Origin: Promethearchaeota archaeon
Lineage (GTDB): Archaea; Asgardarchaeota; Lokiarchaeia; Sigynarchaeales; SOKP01
Direction of reading: 5' to 3'
NCBI GenBank assembly: GCA_019057975.1
Contig: JAHLWJ010000145.1
Location: 1 to 10,820, forward strand
DNA length: 10,820 bases
In this document: positions 1-7,269 of the stretch, piece after piece
How the letters are laid out: the number at the start of each line of letters is the position of its first letter
How positions within the stretch are numbered: the stretch's first letter is position 1
Notes under the pieces: generated by a model
Databases searched by the model: none
What the model was told of the DNA's origin: nothing
Seen by the model: only the letters and a program-made list of their open reading frames with translations
Program-made: the position numbers and the translations under genes

Positions 1-138
1 TTCATTTATCTCTTACAGAACCATAACTTTTTATAAAATTCAATTCAGCATTACTAATCTATTCAAAGGTTACTAAAATTTATAAATATTTAATTCAAGT
101 CTCCTTCTATTTTTTAGTTAAAATTTATTTTTGCTTTC

Positions 139-1050
139 TTAATTTAGAAATAATTCTTCAAGGGAAGTTTCAACTTCCATTACTTTCATAACATCATAAT
201 TACTTAATATTTTAAGGAGGTCTCTATAGTAAGATCTATCTTTTAAACAGATAAGAATTTCGTTTTTTTGATCATTGATATCTTCTATAAAGGATTCGTT
301 TTGTAATTCTGAAATTAGCTTTTGATTTTTCTTTTTTAGAGAAATCTCGATCTTTATCTCAGATTCTATTAAATTTTTAATTTCTTTTTGTGTTCCAATA
401 TTGAGAATTTTTCCTTTACTTATAAATGCAATTCGATCACACAATTTCTCAATCACAGATAAATCATGACTCGTGAATACGATCGTACCATTAAAATTTT
501 CGATAATATCAACAAAGAGAGATATAGTCCTTACATCCAATCCCAGTGTAGGTTCATCAAGAAATAGAATCTTACGTTCTAATAATAATGTTCGGCACAA
601 TGCGAGTTTCATTTTCATTCCACTTGAGAGTTTTTCTACATATTGATTAAGCCAATTTTTGATTCCAAGTAATTTCGCCATATCATTAATTTTGTGTTCA
701 TAATTCGGAACTCTATATAATTTGCAGAAAAATTTTAAATTATCATAAGCGGTTATTCTATAATAAAGCATCTCACTTTCTAACATTAAAGCCACTTTTG
801 ACTTAACCTTATTAGGATGTTTCAATATATTATATCCATCAATAACTGCGTAACCACTGGTTGGCCGAAGTAATGTAGTTAATATTTGGATGAGTGTAGT
901 TTTTCCCGCTCCATTTGGTCCTAGAAGGCCAAAGATCTCACCCTTTTTAATGGAAATATTAACATTATCTAATGCTTTTATATATTTTTCCTTTCCCTTT
1001 AAGTAAAATATTTTTGATAAATCAAATGTTTCAATTATATATTCTTTCAT
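139..1050 (-). CDS. ABC-2 type exporter, ATP-binding subunit
   Basis: Cytoplasmic ATPase of an ABC exporter that works with the permease encoded just upstream. Numbering from the ATG at 1050 (303 aa), Walker A GPNGAGKT is at about 44-51, the signature LSSGM at 141-145, Walker B ILFLDE at 161-166, the D-loop GLD follows, and the H-loop histidine is at 195 in TSHDL. The usual Q-loop glutamine is not obvious: the region reads ALMLESEMLYYRIT, a variant familiar from archaeal daunorubicin/multidrug-type ATPases. A C-terminal domain of about 80 residues follows the ATPase core and ends in SLEELFL, typical of this group. The frame opens further upstream at a TTG (1074), but the ATG at 1050 lies 4 bases after the permease stop and matches the usual family N-terminus, so I prefer it. 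Translationally coupled with the permease. Substrate unknown: the glycan context permits a polysaccharide or lipid-linked cargo but does not show it. Confidence 0.93.
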   Translation of the reverse strand: MKEYIIETFDLSKIFYLKGKEKYIKALDNVNISIKKGEIFGLLGPNGAGKTTLIQILTTLLRPTSGYAVIDGYNILKHPNKVKSKVALMLESEMLYYRITAYDNLKFFCKLYRVPNYEHKINDMAKLLGIKNWLNQYVEKLSSGMKMKLALCRTLLLERKILFLDEPTLGLDVRTISLFVDIIENFNGTIVFTSHDLSVIEKLCDRIAFISKGKILNIGTQKEIKNLIESEIKIEISLKKKNQKLISELQNESFIEDINDQKNEILICLKDRSYYRDLLKILSNYDVMKVMEVETSLEELFLN

Positions 1051-1054
1051 CTTT

Positions 1055-1915
1055 TTAATACCCAATAATTCCAAATTTATTATAAACTACTTTAAAAATA
1101 TAGATACTAATTAATGGAACAATTATAGTTGTGATTATTAAGATAATAAAATGTATAGGGTAATTCGATATTGAAAATATTATGTTATCATCAATCCATA
1201 TTATTCTGAGAATGTCAAAGATATAATAAAATGGATTTATTAAAATAATTCCCTGAATTATGTCTGGGAAGACCTCAAACGGATATGTAATACAACTGAC
1301 ATAAAATACGATAACAAAACCAACGGAAAAGATACGCCAATAATTTTCTTCAGAAATAGCAAAAACGCCTAAAAAGAGCCCAATCCCGCTAAAAATTATG
1401 TCAATTAAAATATAAATACCGATTGTAAAAATTAAAGTTAAAATTGATATGGGATATATTAAATAGCTAATTATAAGGAATACAACAAAAGGTAATGCTA
1501 TAATAATTAAGTGAGAGAAAACAATACCGAAAAGAAGATGCAGCTTGTTAAATGGGGCAACCATGAGCGCTGGCAATGTTTTCCAGAATTTTTCTTGACG
1601 AAAATCAGTAGGGAAATCGTTGATTATCTTCCGAAGTAATTCAATATTATATGCTATAAAAACAAAGATAAAATAATTGGTCTCGTTCCAGCGCCCGAAA
1701 TGAGCACCTAAATTAAAAAATCTCCATAAAACAATAAGTGATAGAAAAACCAACATAAACGGCCCAACCATGGAGTAAATAAGATTAAATTTAAACCTAA
1801 GTTGAATCTTCATATTTTTTTCTGCAATCGTAAATATACTGGAAAAATTGCTCTTATAGAAATTAACAGTAAAGATCTTTTTTATGTTTTTAAAGTTAGT
1901 TTTTTTCTTTTCCAA
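1055..1915 (-). CDS. ABC-2 type exporter, membrane permease subunit
   Basis: Integral membrane partner of the downstream ATPase. The 286-residue product has a cytoplasmic N-terminus of about 44 residues rich in Lys and Phe, then about six hydrophobic segments near 45-65, 80-97, 127-151, 157-185, 195-213 and 253-275. Between segments 2 and 3, EKFWKTLPALMVAPFNKLHL matches the ABC-2 'GTLE-LL-P' coupling region. Before the last segment, a stretch with FEVFPDIIQG and INPFYYIFDILR matches the conserved ABC-2 'P..lP..l..i...NP..y..d..R' element. The frame starts with TTG at 1915. The only early in-frame ATG (1813) would cut away most of the cytoplasmic leader just before the conserved KIQLRFKFN, so TTG is plausible but unproven. 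An ATG at 1920 is out of frame. A 16-base palindrome at 1962-1977 sits about 47 bases upstream and may regulate the pair. It is not clearly a Wzm-type O-antigen permease, and the cargo is unknown. Confidence 0.88.
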   Translation of the reverse strand: MEKKKTNFKNIKKIFTVNFYKSNFSSIFTIAEKNMKIQLRFKFNLIYSMVGPFMLVFLSLIVLWRFFNLGAHFGRWNETNYFIFVFIAYNIELLRKIINDFPTDFRQEKFWKTLPALMVAPFNKLHLLFGIVFSHLIIIALPFVVFLIISYLIYPISILTLIFTIGIYILIDIIFSGIGLFLGVFAISEENYWRIFSVGFVIVFYVSCITYPFEVFPDIIQGIILINPFYYIFDILRIIWIDDNIIFSISNYPIHFIILIITTIIVPLISIYIFKVVYNKFGIIGY

Positions 1916-1961
1916 ATCATAATTAAAAATACAAAATGAAATTAAAGATTTCTTATATTTC

Positions 1962-1977
1962 GTTCTAAATATAGAAC
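1962..1977. promoter_or_regulatory. Palindrome ahead of the ABC exporter operon, candidate operator
   Basis: GTTCTA-AATA-TAGAAC is a perfect 6-base inverted repeat with a 4-base spacer, 46 bases upstream of the permease start. Read on the minus strand, its centre gives CTATATTTAG, which resembles an archaeal TATA box. A start site about 25 bases downstream would leave a short leader before 1915. A dimeric repressor bound here could block TATA access, a common arrangement for exporter genes. That role is inferred from position and symmetry only. Confidence 0.35.
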
Positions 1978-2094
1978 AATATTACTACATAAAAATTTTT
2001 AATTTTTAAATTTGGAAAGTATTAAATTTAGCTTTGTATTGCATAACATAGTGATTAAAACAGGATGAAAAACAATTAAAAGTAGTCATTTTAG

Positions 2095-2264
2095 CATTTA
2101 TTTGAAAATAGACCATGGTGCCCCAAGGAAATAATCCAAAAACGTTTGTTTGAGAATTCTTAAAAAGTCGAGTTGATTTTATTATAGATAAAAATATTCC
2201 TACTAAACTACTCATTTCAGTAGCACCTGATGGATATTTAAAGAAAATAAAATTGAATAAATAA
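2095..2264 (+). pseudogene. Decayed 3' end of a CmcI/rhamnosyl O-methyltransferase-type gene
   Basis: Translation of this plus-strand stretch recovers the C-terminal signature of the cephalosporin hydroxylase/CmcI methyltransferase family, broken by at least two lesions. LFENRPW is read in one frame up to 2118. The frame then shifts within 2119-2126 and continues as GNNPKTFV, an in-frame TGA at 2151-2153 (where the family usually has Trp or Tyr), EFLKSRVDFIID, TKLLISVAPDGYLKKIK and a TAA at 2262-2264. The intact homologue at 8128-8859 has RPWGVGNSPKTALYEFLK and KLIITVAPDGYLKKIK at the matching positions. The two differ at many bases, so this is not a fresh copy of the downstream gene. Nothing recognisable remains upstream of about 2095. 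A minus-strand open frame overlapping this remnant is a shadow. It indicates that an older polysaccharide module was truncated between the exporter and the glycosyltransferase. Confidence 0.8.
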
Positions 2265-2276
2265 AAATTGAATAAA
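2249..2276 (+). repeat. Short tandem duplication of a 15-base unit
   Basis: The 13-base string AAAATTGAATAAA occurs at 2249-2261 and again at 2264-2276, a period of 15. It spans the stop codon of the methyltransferase remnant and runs up to the start of the glycosyltransferase gene. It looks like a slippage duplication in AT-rich DNA. It also means that no ribosome binding site is visible ahead of the ATG at 2279. Confidence 0.6.
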
Positions 2277-2278
2277 AT

Positions 2279-3352
2279 ATGTTTGATAAAATAACCTTAA
2301 TAATACCAACTCATAATAGACATCACTATTTAACTAGAATATTGGAATATTATAGTGATATAAATTTAAGAATTTTAGTTGCGGATTCTTCTCAAAATGA
2401 ATACACTTTTAAAGATAAATATCAAATAGACTACTTCCATTATCCAAATTATATGCCTCAAAATAAATTAGCAGACATAATTCAAAAAGTAAAAACTCCT
2501 TATGTTTTTATGTGTGCGGATGATGACTTTATTATACCTAAGTCAATCGAAAAATGCGTTAAATTTTTAGACAATAATAGTGATTATTCATCAGTTCAAG
2601 GAATTTATTTCAGATTTATATATGGAAAAAAAAAAACTATGTTTAGTCTAATGTACACTTCTAAGATTAATTATGATCTTAATGAAAATTCTGTGGAAAA
2701 AAGATTAAAAAGATGCATGAAAAATTACATGCAAATGGTATATTGTGTCAATAGAACAGAAAATCTTAAAGATTTTTTTAATTTACCAAGCATTGATGAC
2801 CTAACAATGGTTGAAATAGCAATATGTTTAATTTCTGTAATAAATGGTAAACATAAAACATTACCCATCCCTTATGGTGCTCGGGAGGTTATTAAAGGAT
2901 CTGCTGGAAATACAACTAAGAGATTATACCAAAAATTTAAAGATCAAGAAAAAATAGATACTTTTAATAAATTTATTGATATTCTATCATATTATTATTC
3001 AAAAAAAAGTGATATCTCAATAGAAAAAGCAAAAAAATTCGTACAAAATGTTATAGAGTTAAAAATTCGAGAAGAAATTAAGAAAAAAAAAAGAATGGAA
3101 AAACAAGTCCAAAAAATATCTTATCCAATAAAAAAATTTTATAATATTTTTATAAATTTATTTTTACTACACCAAAAGATTAAAGATATTAGTTTAGGTT
3201 TTTATAATTTTATTTTGAGCATTAGATTTTTTAATATTGTTTTTAATAAGAAATATTATTTTAATTTTGAAAATCCAAATTCTAAATATTTTGATGATTT
3301 TGCACAGATAAGAAGGTATATCTCTTTGTATTCAATTTATACTAATTCTTGA
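2279..3352 (+). CDS. Glycosyltransferase, GT-A fold (TIGR00180-like family)
   Basis: Predicted cytoplasmic or membrane-associated glycosyltransferase of 357 residues. The N-terminus TLIIPTHNRHHYL (about 6-18) is the nucleotide-sugar-binding start of family-2-like GT-A enzymes. ADSSQN follows at 35-40, and the metal-binding acidic motif ADDDF lies at 80-84. This matches proteins named TIGR00180 family glycosyltransferases. The region after about residue 180 is less typical: a lysine-rich stretch KKKKRMEK near 268-275 is followed by Phe/Ile/Leu-rich segments to about 322 that could lie on the membrane. The start is ATG 15 bases after the methyltransferase remnant, with no visible Shine-Dalgarno site. 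It is the only glycosyltransferase seen in the window, so it may transfer the sugar made by the downstream operon, but it lies 276 bases upstream of that operon and may be transcribed separately. Donor and acceptor cannot be read from sequence. Confidence 0.85.
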   Translation: MFDKITLIIPTHNRHHYLTRILEYYSDINLRILVADSSQNEYTFKDKYQIDYFHYPNYMPQNKLADIIQKVKTPYVFMCADDDFIIPKSIEKCVKFLDNNSDYSSVQGIYFRFIYGKKKTMFSLMYTSKINYDLNENSVEKRLKRCMKNYMQMVYCVNRTENLKDFFNLPSIDDLTMVEIAICLISVINGKHKTLPIPYGAREVIKGSAGNTTKRLYQKFKDQEKIDTFNKFIDILSYYYSKKSDISIEKAKKFVQNVIELKIREEIKKKKRMEKQVQKISYPIKKFYNIFINLFLLHQKIKDISLGFYNFILSIRFFNIVFNKKYYFNFENPNSKYFDDFAQIRRYISLYSIYTNS

Positions 3353-3451
3353 AAAACTAAAGATAAATAAACTTATTAATAATATAGAATTGATTAAAGG
3401 GACAATATATCTGTTCCAAGGTCTATGAAATGCTTCATTAATTTAAAGCTC

Positions 3452-3463
3452 TTTTATATAAAA
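3452..3463 (+). promoter_or_regulatory. TATA-like element upstream of the sugar operon
   Basis: TTTTATATAAAA is the strongest TATA-like string in the gap between the glycosyltransferase and rfbF. If used as an archaeal TATA box, transcription would begin near 3485-3490, leaving a leader of about 140 bases that contains the hairpin at 3503-3529. A second candidate, TTTATATTTTA at about 3564-3574, would give a much shorter leader. In DNA this AT-rich such strings arise by chance, so the call is weak. Confidence 0.25.
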
Positions 3464-3502
3464 ATAAATTAAGATTTTTGTTTGATTGACTTTAAATCTA
3501 AG

Positions 3503-3529
3503 TTTAGATAATACTTTTTCTTATCTAAA
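3503..3529 (+). other. Perfect 9-base inverted repeat in the rfbF upstream region
   Basis: TTTAGATAA at 3503-3511 is exactly complementary to TTATCTAAA at 3521-3529, with a 9-base pyrimidine-rich loop. It lies about 100 bases ahead of the likely rfbF start and could be an operator, a weak leader hairpin, or the terminator of the preceding glycosyltransferase. The stem is almost all A-T, so a stable RNA structure is doubtful. Apart from this and the TATA-like element, I see nothing recognisable in 3353-3628. Confidence 0.35.
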
Positions 3530-3628
3530 GGTTTAAAATTCGTCTAAATGATCTCAGAAAAAATTTATATTTTATTTAAAAGATTAATAAATATACGATT
3601 ATTATTAATTCAGATTTATGAATTGGAA

Positions 3629-4414
3629 ATGTCCAAAATGAAAGTCATAATATTAGCTGGTGGATGGGGTACAAGGCTTGGTCGAAGAACGGAATTAATC
3701 CCAAAACCAATGGTGAATATTGGCAATAGACCTATTATATGGCATATAATGAAAATCTTTTCGTTTTATGGTTACAACGATTTTATTATTTGTTTAGGAG
3801 TAAAGGGTGAAGTAATAAAAGATTATTTCTATACTGTTGATATGAAAAATAATGATTTTACTATTGATTTATCTTCCAAAAAAGTACAGTTTCATGGAAA
3901 TGATATAGGAGAGAAATGGAAAGTAACGCTAGTAGATACGGGATTAAATACCCTGATAGGAGGGAGAATAAAAAGAATTGAGAAGTATTTAGATTCTGAT
4001 GTAAATATGATAACATACGGAGATGGCGTAGCAGATATTAACATTAACCATCTAATTGAATATCATAAATCTCATGGAAAAATTTTAACAATTACAGGCG
4101 TTTATCCTCCTGCGAGGTTTGGTGAATTACAAGAGAAAGATGGTGAAGTTATATCTTTTAAAGAAAAACCCCAAACTTCTGTAGGATTAATAAATGGAGG
4201 ATTCATGGTATTTAATAATAAATTATTAGACTATCTCACTCCTGATGAGGATTGTGGCTTTGAATATGGAGCACTAGAGAAATTAACTGAAAAAGGAGAA
4301 GTAATGGTATTTAAACATGCTGGCAATTGGGAATGTATGGACCATGAGAGAGATGTTACCCATTTGAATAGATTATGGAACTCAAATCAAGCTTTTTGGA
4401 AGATATGGGATTAA
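3629..4414 (+). CDS. rfbF: Glucose-1-phosphate cytidylyltransferase
   Basis: Makes CDP-glucose from CTP and alpha-D-glucose 1-phosphate, the first committed step of CDP-deoxysugar synthesis, in the cytoplasm. With the start at 3629 (261 aa), the nucleotide-binding loop AGGWGTRLG is at 10-18, PKPM at 25-28, HIMKIFSFYGYNDFIICLG follows, YGDGVADI (metal and nucleotide binding) begins at 130, NGGFMVF at 189-195 and WECMD at 234-238. These are the RfbF-specific positions rather than those of the dTDP enzyme RmlA. The frame is open from an ATG at 3548, but the extra 27 residues are low-complexity and outside the family. The family length of about 257 favours 3629 (or 3638, MKVIILAGG). The 3' end overlaps the start of rfbG. 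First gene of the operon. Confidence 0.95.
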   Translation: MSKMKVIILAGGWGTRLGRRTELIPKPMVNIGNRPIIWHIMKIFSFYGYNDFIICLGVKGEVIKDYFYTVDMKNNDFTIDLSSKKVQFHGNDIGEKWKVTLVDTGLNTLIGGRIKRIEKYLDSDVNMITYGDGVADININHLIEYHKSHGKILTITGVYPPARFGELQEKDGEVISFKEKPQTSVGLINGGFMVFNNKLLDYLTPDEDCGFEYGALEKLTEKGEVMVFKHAGNWECMDHERDVTHLNRLWNSNQAFWKIWD

Positions 4415-5484
4415 AATTTAGAGATTTTTTTGAGGATAAAACAATATTTCTAACGGGGCATACAGGATTTATTGGCTCCTGGTTAGCAATTATGTTAAAT
4501 GAATTCGGAGCAAATGTAGTAGGATATGCTCTTCCACCTTATACTCAGAAAGATAATTTTGTAGTTTCTAAACTTGATCAGAAAATCACTAGTATAATAG
4601 GAGATATTCGTGATTATGACAATTTAAGTAAAATGGTAGAAAAATATCAACCCGAAATAATCTATCATCTTGCTGCTCAGCCTATTGTAAGGAGAGCCTA
4701 CTCTCTTCCAAAGGAGACATATGACACTAATGTTGGAGGAACTGTAAATATATTCGAAAGTTTTAAGAAATGTCAAAGTGCTAAAATATTAATAAATTTT
4801 ACAACTGACAAGTGCTATGAGAATTTAGAAAAAGCAGAAGGTTATAATGAGGAGGATCGTCTGGGGGGGTATGATCCTTATAGTTCCAGTAAAGCTTGTT
4901 CTGAGTTAGTTACATCCGCTTATCGAAATTCATTTTTTAGTGAAACTACAAAAGGAAACCTAAAAAATGTATCTTCAGTGAGATGTGGAAATATTATTGG
5001 TGGGGGAGATTGGCAAGAAGATAGGTTGATTCCAGATTTAATGAGAGCAATTAAACTAAATAAAGAGTTTAATCTAAGAAATCCAGATTCTGTAAGGCCA
5101 TGGCAGTTTGTTTTAGAACCTCTACGAGGTTTTTTAATATTAACAATGAAAATGTGGAACAATGATGAGAAATATTTAGGTGCTTGGAATTTTGGACCAA
5201 AAAAAGATGAAATTATTACTGTAAAAGAAATTATTGAGAAAATTTTAAATTATTTAGATAAAAGTAATTATCCCATACATTATAATATAATTAAAAACGG
5301 ATTACATGAAACGAAATTATTAATACTTGTCATTAATAAAGCCATAACCCATTTAGGATGGAAACCCGAGCTAAATATTGATGAGTGCATAAAGTTTTCA
5401 TGCGATTGGTATATGGAAGAAAATGTGGATTACAATTTTATTGTAAATCAAATAAATGATTACTTTAATAAAATAACTAATTAA
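4405..5484 (+). CDS. rfbG: CDP-glucose 4,6-dehydratase
   Basis: Converts CDP-glucose to CDP-4-keto-6-deoxyglucose with bound NAD+. It is an extended short-chain dehydrogenase/reductase of 359 residues from the ATG at 4405, the usual RfbG length. The NAD-binding TGHTGFIGSW is at 17-26, DIRD at 67-70, the active-site TDK at 134-136 in FTTDKCYEN, the catalytic YSSSK with Tyr159 and Lys163, and the RfbG hallmark RPWQFVLEPLRGF at 231-243. The C-terminal HET-LL-LVINKA-HLGW segment is a slightly diverged form of the usual HE..lL.ld.sKA..lLgW. The frame is open from ATG 4375, but the start at 4405, overlapping the rfbF stop by 10 bases, fits both family length and translational coupling. Its 4-keto product is the branch point used by the next genes. 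Confidence 0.95.
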   Translation: MGLKFRDFFEDKTIFLTGHTGFIGSWLAIMLNEFGANVVGYALPPYTQKDNFVVSKLDQKITSIIGDIRDYDNLSKMVEKYQPEIIYHLAAQPIVRRAYSLPKETYDTNVGGTVNIFESFKKCQSAKILINFTTDKCYENLEKAEGYNEEDRLGGYDPYSSSKACSELVTSAYRNSFFSETTKGNLKNVSSVRCGNIIGGGDWQEDRLIPDLMRAIKLNKEFNLRNPDSVRPWQFVLEPLRGFLILTMKMWNNDEKYLGAWNFGPKKDEIITVKEIIEKILNYLDKSNYPIHYNIIKNGLHETKLLILVINKAITHLGWKPELNIDECIKFSCDWYMEENVDYNFIVNQINDYFNKITN

Positions 5485-5494
5485 ATGTTGATTA

Positions 5495-6046
5495 ATGAAG
5501 TTTGTAGAAACTAATTTAAAAGGTCTTTATATTATTGATTTAGAAACGATTCAAGATGATCGAGGTAAATTTCAGAGAATTTTTTGTATGGACGAGTTTA
5601 ATCAGATACATCATGAAAAAAAAATCGTACAAATCAATCACTCTTTAACTAAGAAAAAGGGTGCTGTACGGGGATTACATTTCCAATATCCTCCAAAAGC
5701 AGAGATAAAAATAATAACTTGTTTGAGTGGAAGTGTATTTGATGTAGCAGTGGATATAAGAAAGGATTCTCCAACTTATTTAAAATGGCATGGCGAGATC
5801 TTGGCATCTGAAAATGAGAAAATGATCTATATCCCTGAAGGATTTGCACATGGTTTCCAAACTTTAAATGAAGATTCAGAACTTTTATATCTTCATACTG
5901 AATTTTATAGTCCTGAACATGAAGGAGGGATTAGGTTTGATGATCCAAAAATAAATGTTGAATGGCCATTGGAAATTACAATGGTTTCAAATAGAGATAA
6001 ACAATTCAAATTATTAGATAAAAGCTTTAAGGGATTGTATGTATGA
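5495..6046 (+). CDS. rfbC: RmlC/RfbC-type 4-keto-6-deoxysugar 3,5-epimerase
   Basis: Cupin-fold epimerase of 183 residues, full length for the family. Family members invert C3 and/or C5 of nucleotide-linked 4-keto-6-deoxyhexoses. The catalytic set looks intact: His62 in RGLHFQ, Lys71 in IKIITC, Tyr132 in LLYLHTEFY and an Asp at about 168 paired with the His. The conserved IPEGFAHGFQTL (113-123) and GIRFDDP (145-151) are present. The textbook substrate is the dTDP sugar, but this window makes the CDP form, so the natural substrate is inferred to be CDP-4-keto-6-deoxyglucose or its methylated product. Whether it epimerises C3, C5 or both cannot be decided. Starts 10 bases after rfbG and overlaps the next gene by ATGA. 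Confidence 0.9.
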   Translation: MKFVETNLKGLYIIDLETIQDDRGKFQRIFCMDEFNQIHHEKKIVQINHSLTKKKGAVRGLHFQYPPKAEIKIITCLSGSVFDVAVDIRKDSPTYLKWHGEILASENEKMIYIPEGFAHGFQTLNEDSELLYLHTEFYSPEHEGGIRFDDPKINVEWPLEITMVSNRDKQFKLLDKSFKGLYV

Positions 6047-7269
6047 AATGTAGGTTCTGTAATCAAGAGTTAAAATTTCAATTTATAGATCTAGTTAATT
6101 CACCTCCATCAAATTCTTATTTAAATAAAGAAGAATTGAATGACCCTGAAGTTTTTTTCCCCATTAAATTGTTTGTCTGTGAAAATTGCTTTTTAGTTCA
6201 AATTGATGAATATAAGAAATCTAATGAAATTTTTAATGAAAAATATGCTTATTTTTCTTCTTTTTCAAAAAGTTGGTTAGCTCATTCTAAGAATTATGTT
6301 GAAATGGTTATAGACCGATTTAGATTAGATGAGAAATCTTTTATAATAGAAATTGCTTCTAATGACGGTTATTTACTTCAATATTTTAAAGAGAGAGATA
6401 TACCCTGTTTAGGCATAGAGCCCTCTTCAAACACTGCAGCTGTCGCAAAAGAAAAAGGAATAGATGTTATTGTAGATTATTTTGGTGTACCTCTAGCAGA
6501 AAATTTAGTTGAAATGAAAAGAAAACCTGATTTATTATTAGGAAACAACGTATTAGCTCATGTCCCGGAGATTAATGATTTTGTCGAGGGTTTAAAAATA
6601 GCACTGAATGATAAAGGGATAATAACAATGGAATTTCCACATATAATGAATTTAATTGAAAATAATCAATTTGACACTATTTATCATGAACATTTTTCAT
6701 ATTTCTCATTTCTAACAGTTAAATCGATATTTGAATATCACAACCTTGAAATTTTTGATGTTGATGAGATTCCAACTCATGGAGGATCATTAAGAGTCTA
6801 TGCTAAACATAAAGAAGATAACACTAAAGAAATCTCTTCTAAGGTTCAGCAACTCTATGATTTAGAAATTTCTAAAAAGATGAATAGCCTTGATTTTTAT
6901 AAAGGGTTTCAAGAAAAAGCTAATATTATAAAAAATAACTTATTACAATTTTTAGTTGAAAAGAAATTAAAAGGGAAAAGAGTTATCGCATATGGTGCTG
7001 CTGCTAAAGGAAATACTCTACTAAATTATTGTGGAATAAAAAAAGACCTTATTGAATATGTTGTTGATTTATCCCCTCATAAACAAGGTAAATTTTTGCC
7101 AGGAAGTCATATACCTATCTTAAATGAGGAAAAAATTAAAGAAACAAGACCAGACTTTATTATCATTCTACCTTGGAATATTAAGGAAGAAATCATGAAT
7201 CAATTAAATTATATAAGCAATTGGGGTGGAAAATTTGTAATTCCTATTCCTAAGGTGAGAATAATATGA
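6043..7269 (+). CDS. Zinc-binding SAM-dependent sugar C-methyltransferase
   Basis: Three-domain enzyme of 408 residues resembling the 3-C-methyltransferases TcaB9, TylCIII and NovU, which methylate the carbon next to a 4-keto group of a nucleotide sugar. The N-terminal zinc site uses Cys3, Cys6, Cys46 and Cys49. YAYFSSFSKSW (68-78) follows. The SAM-binding loop IEIASNDGY is at 102-110 and LAHVP at 171-175. The active-site block YHEHFSYFS at 214-222 carries the His-Glu-His residues seen in this family, and HGGSLRVYA lies at 246-254. The C-terminal Rossmann-like domain has VIAYGAAAKGNTLLNYCGI at 314-332 and PWNI at 377-380. Every motif is retained, so it is probably active, most likely at C3 of the CDP-4-keto sugar. 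It starts within the preceding stop (ATGA) and ends the same way, showing tight coupling with the epimerase before and the reductase after. Confidence 0.92.
   Translation: MKCRFCNQELKFQFIDLVNSPPSNSYLNKEELNDPEVFFPIKLFVCENCFLVQIDEYKKSNEIFNEKYAYFSSFSKSWLAHSKNYVEMVIDRFRLDEKSFIIEIASNDGYLLQYFKERDIPCLGIEPSSNTAAVAKEKGIDVIVDYFGVPLAENLVEMKRKPDLLLGNNVLAHVPEINDFVEGLKIALNDKGIITMEFPHIMNLIENNQFDTIYHEHFSYFSFLTVKSIFEYHNLEIFDVDEIPTHGGSLRVYAKHKEDNTKEISSKVQQLYDLEISKKMNSLDFYKGFQEKANIIKNNLLQFLVEKKLKGKRVIAYGAAAKGNTLLNYCGIKKDLIEYVVDLSPHKQGKFLPGSHIPILNEEKIKETRPDFIIILPWNIKEEIMNQLNYISNWGGKFVIPIPKVRII

Noticed and set aside
2006..2215. Minus-strand open frame of 69 codons
   Set aside because: It lies antisense to the CmcI-type methyltransferase remnant, whose plus-strand translation matches a known family; the minus-strand peptide has no recognisable features.
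3353..3547. Possible decayed gene in the gap after the glycosyltransferase
   Set aside because: I translated the region from about 3380 to 3475 in all three plus-strand frames and recognised no family signature.
3548..3628. 27-codon N-terminal extension of rfbF from an upstream ATG
   Set aside because: The extension is low-complexity Ile/Leu/Lys, lies before the conserved KVIILAGG start, and would make the protein longer than the family; the ATG at 3629 or 3638 fits better.
4920..5162. Minus-strand open frame inside rfbG
   Set aside because: Fully antisense to the RPWQFVLEPLRGF region of a well-supported gene; a shadow frame.
5649..5849. Minus-strand open frame inside the RmlC-like epimerase gene
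   Set aside because: Antisense to conserved catalytic codons of the epimerase, with no independent support.
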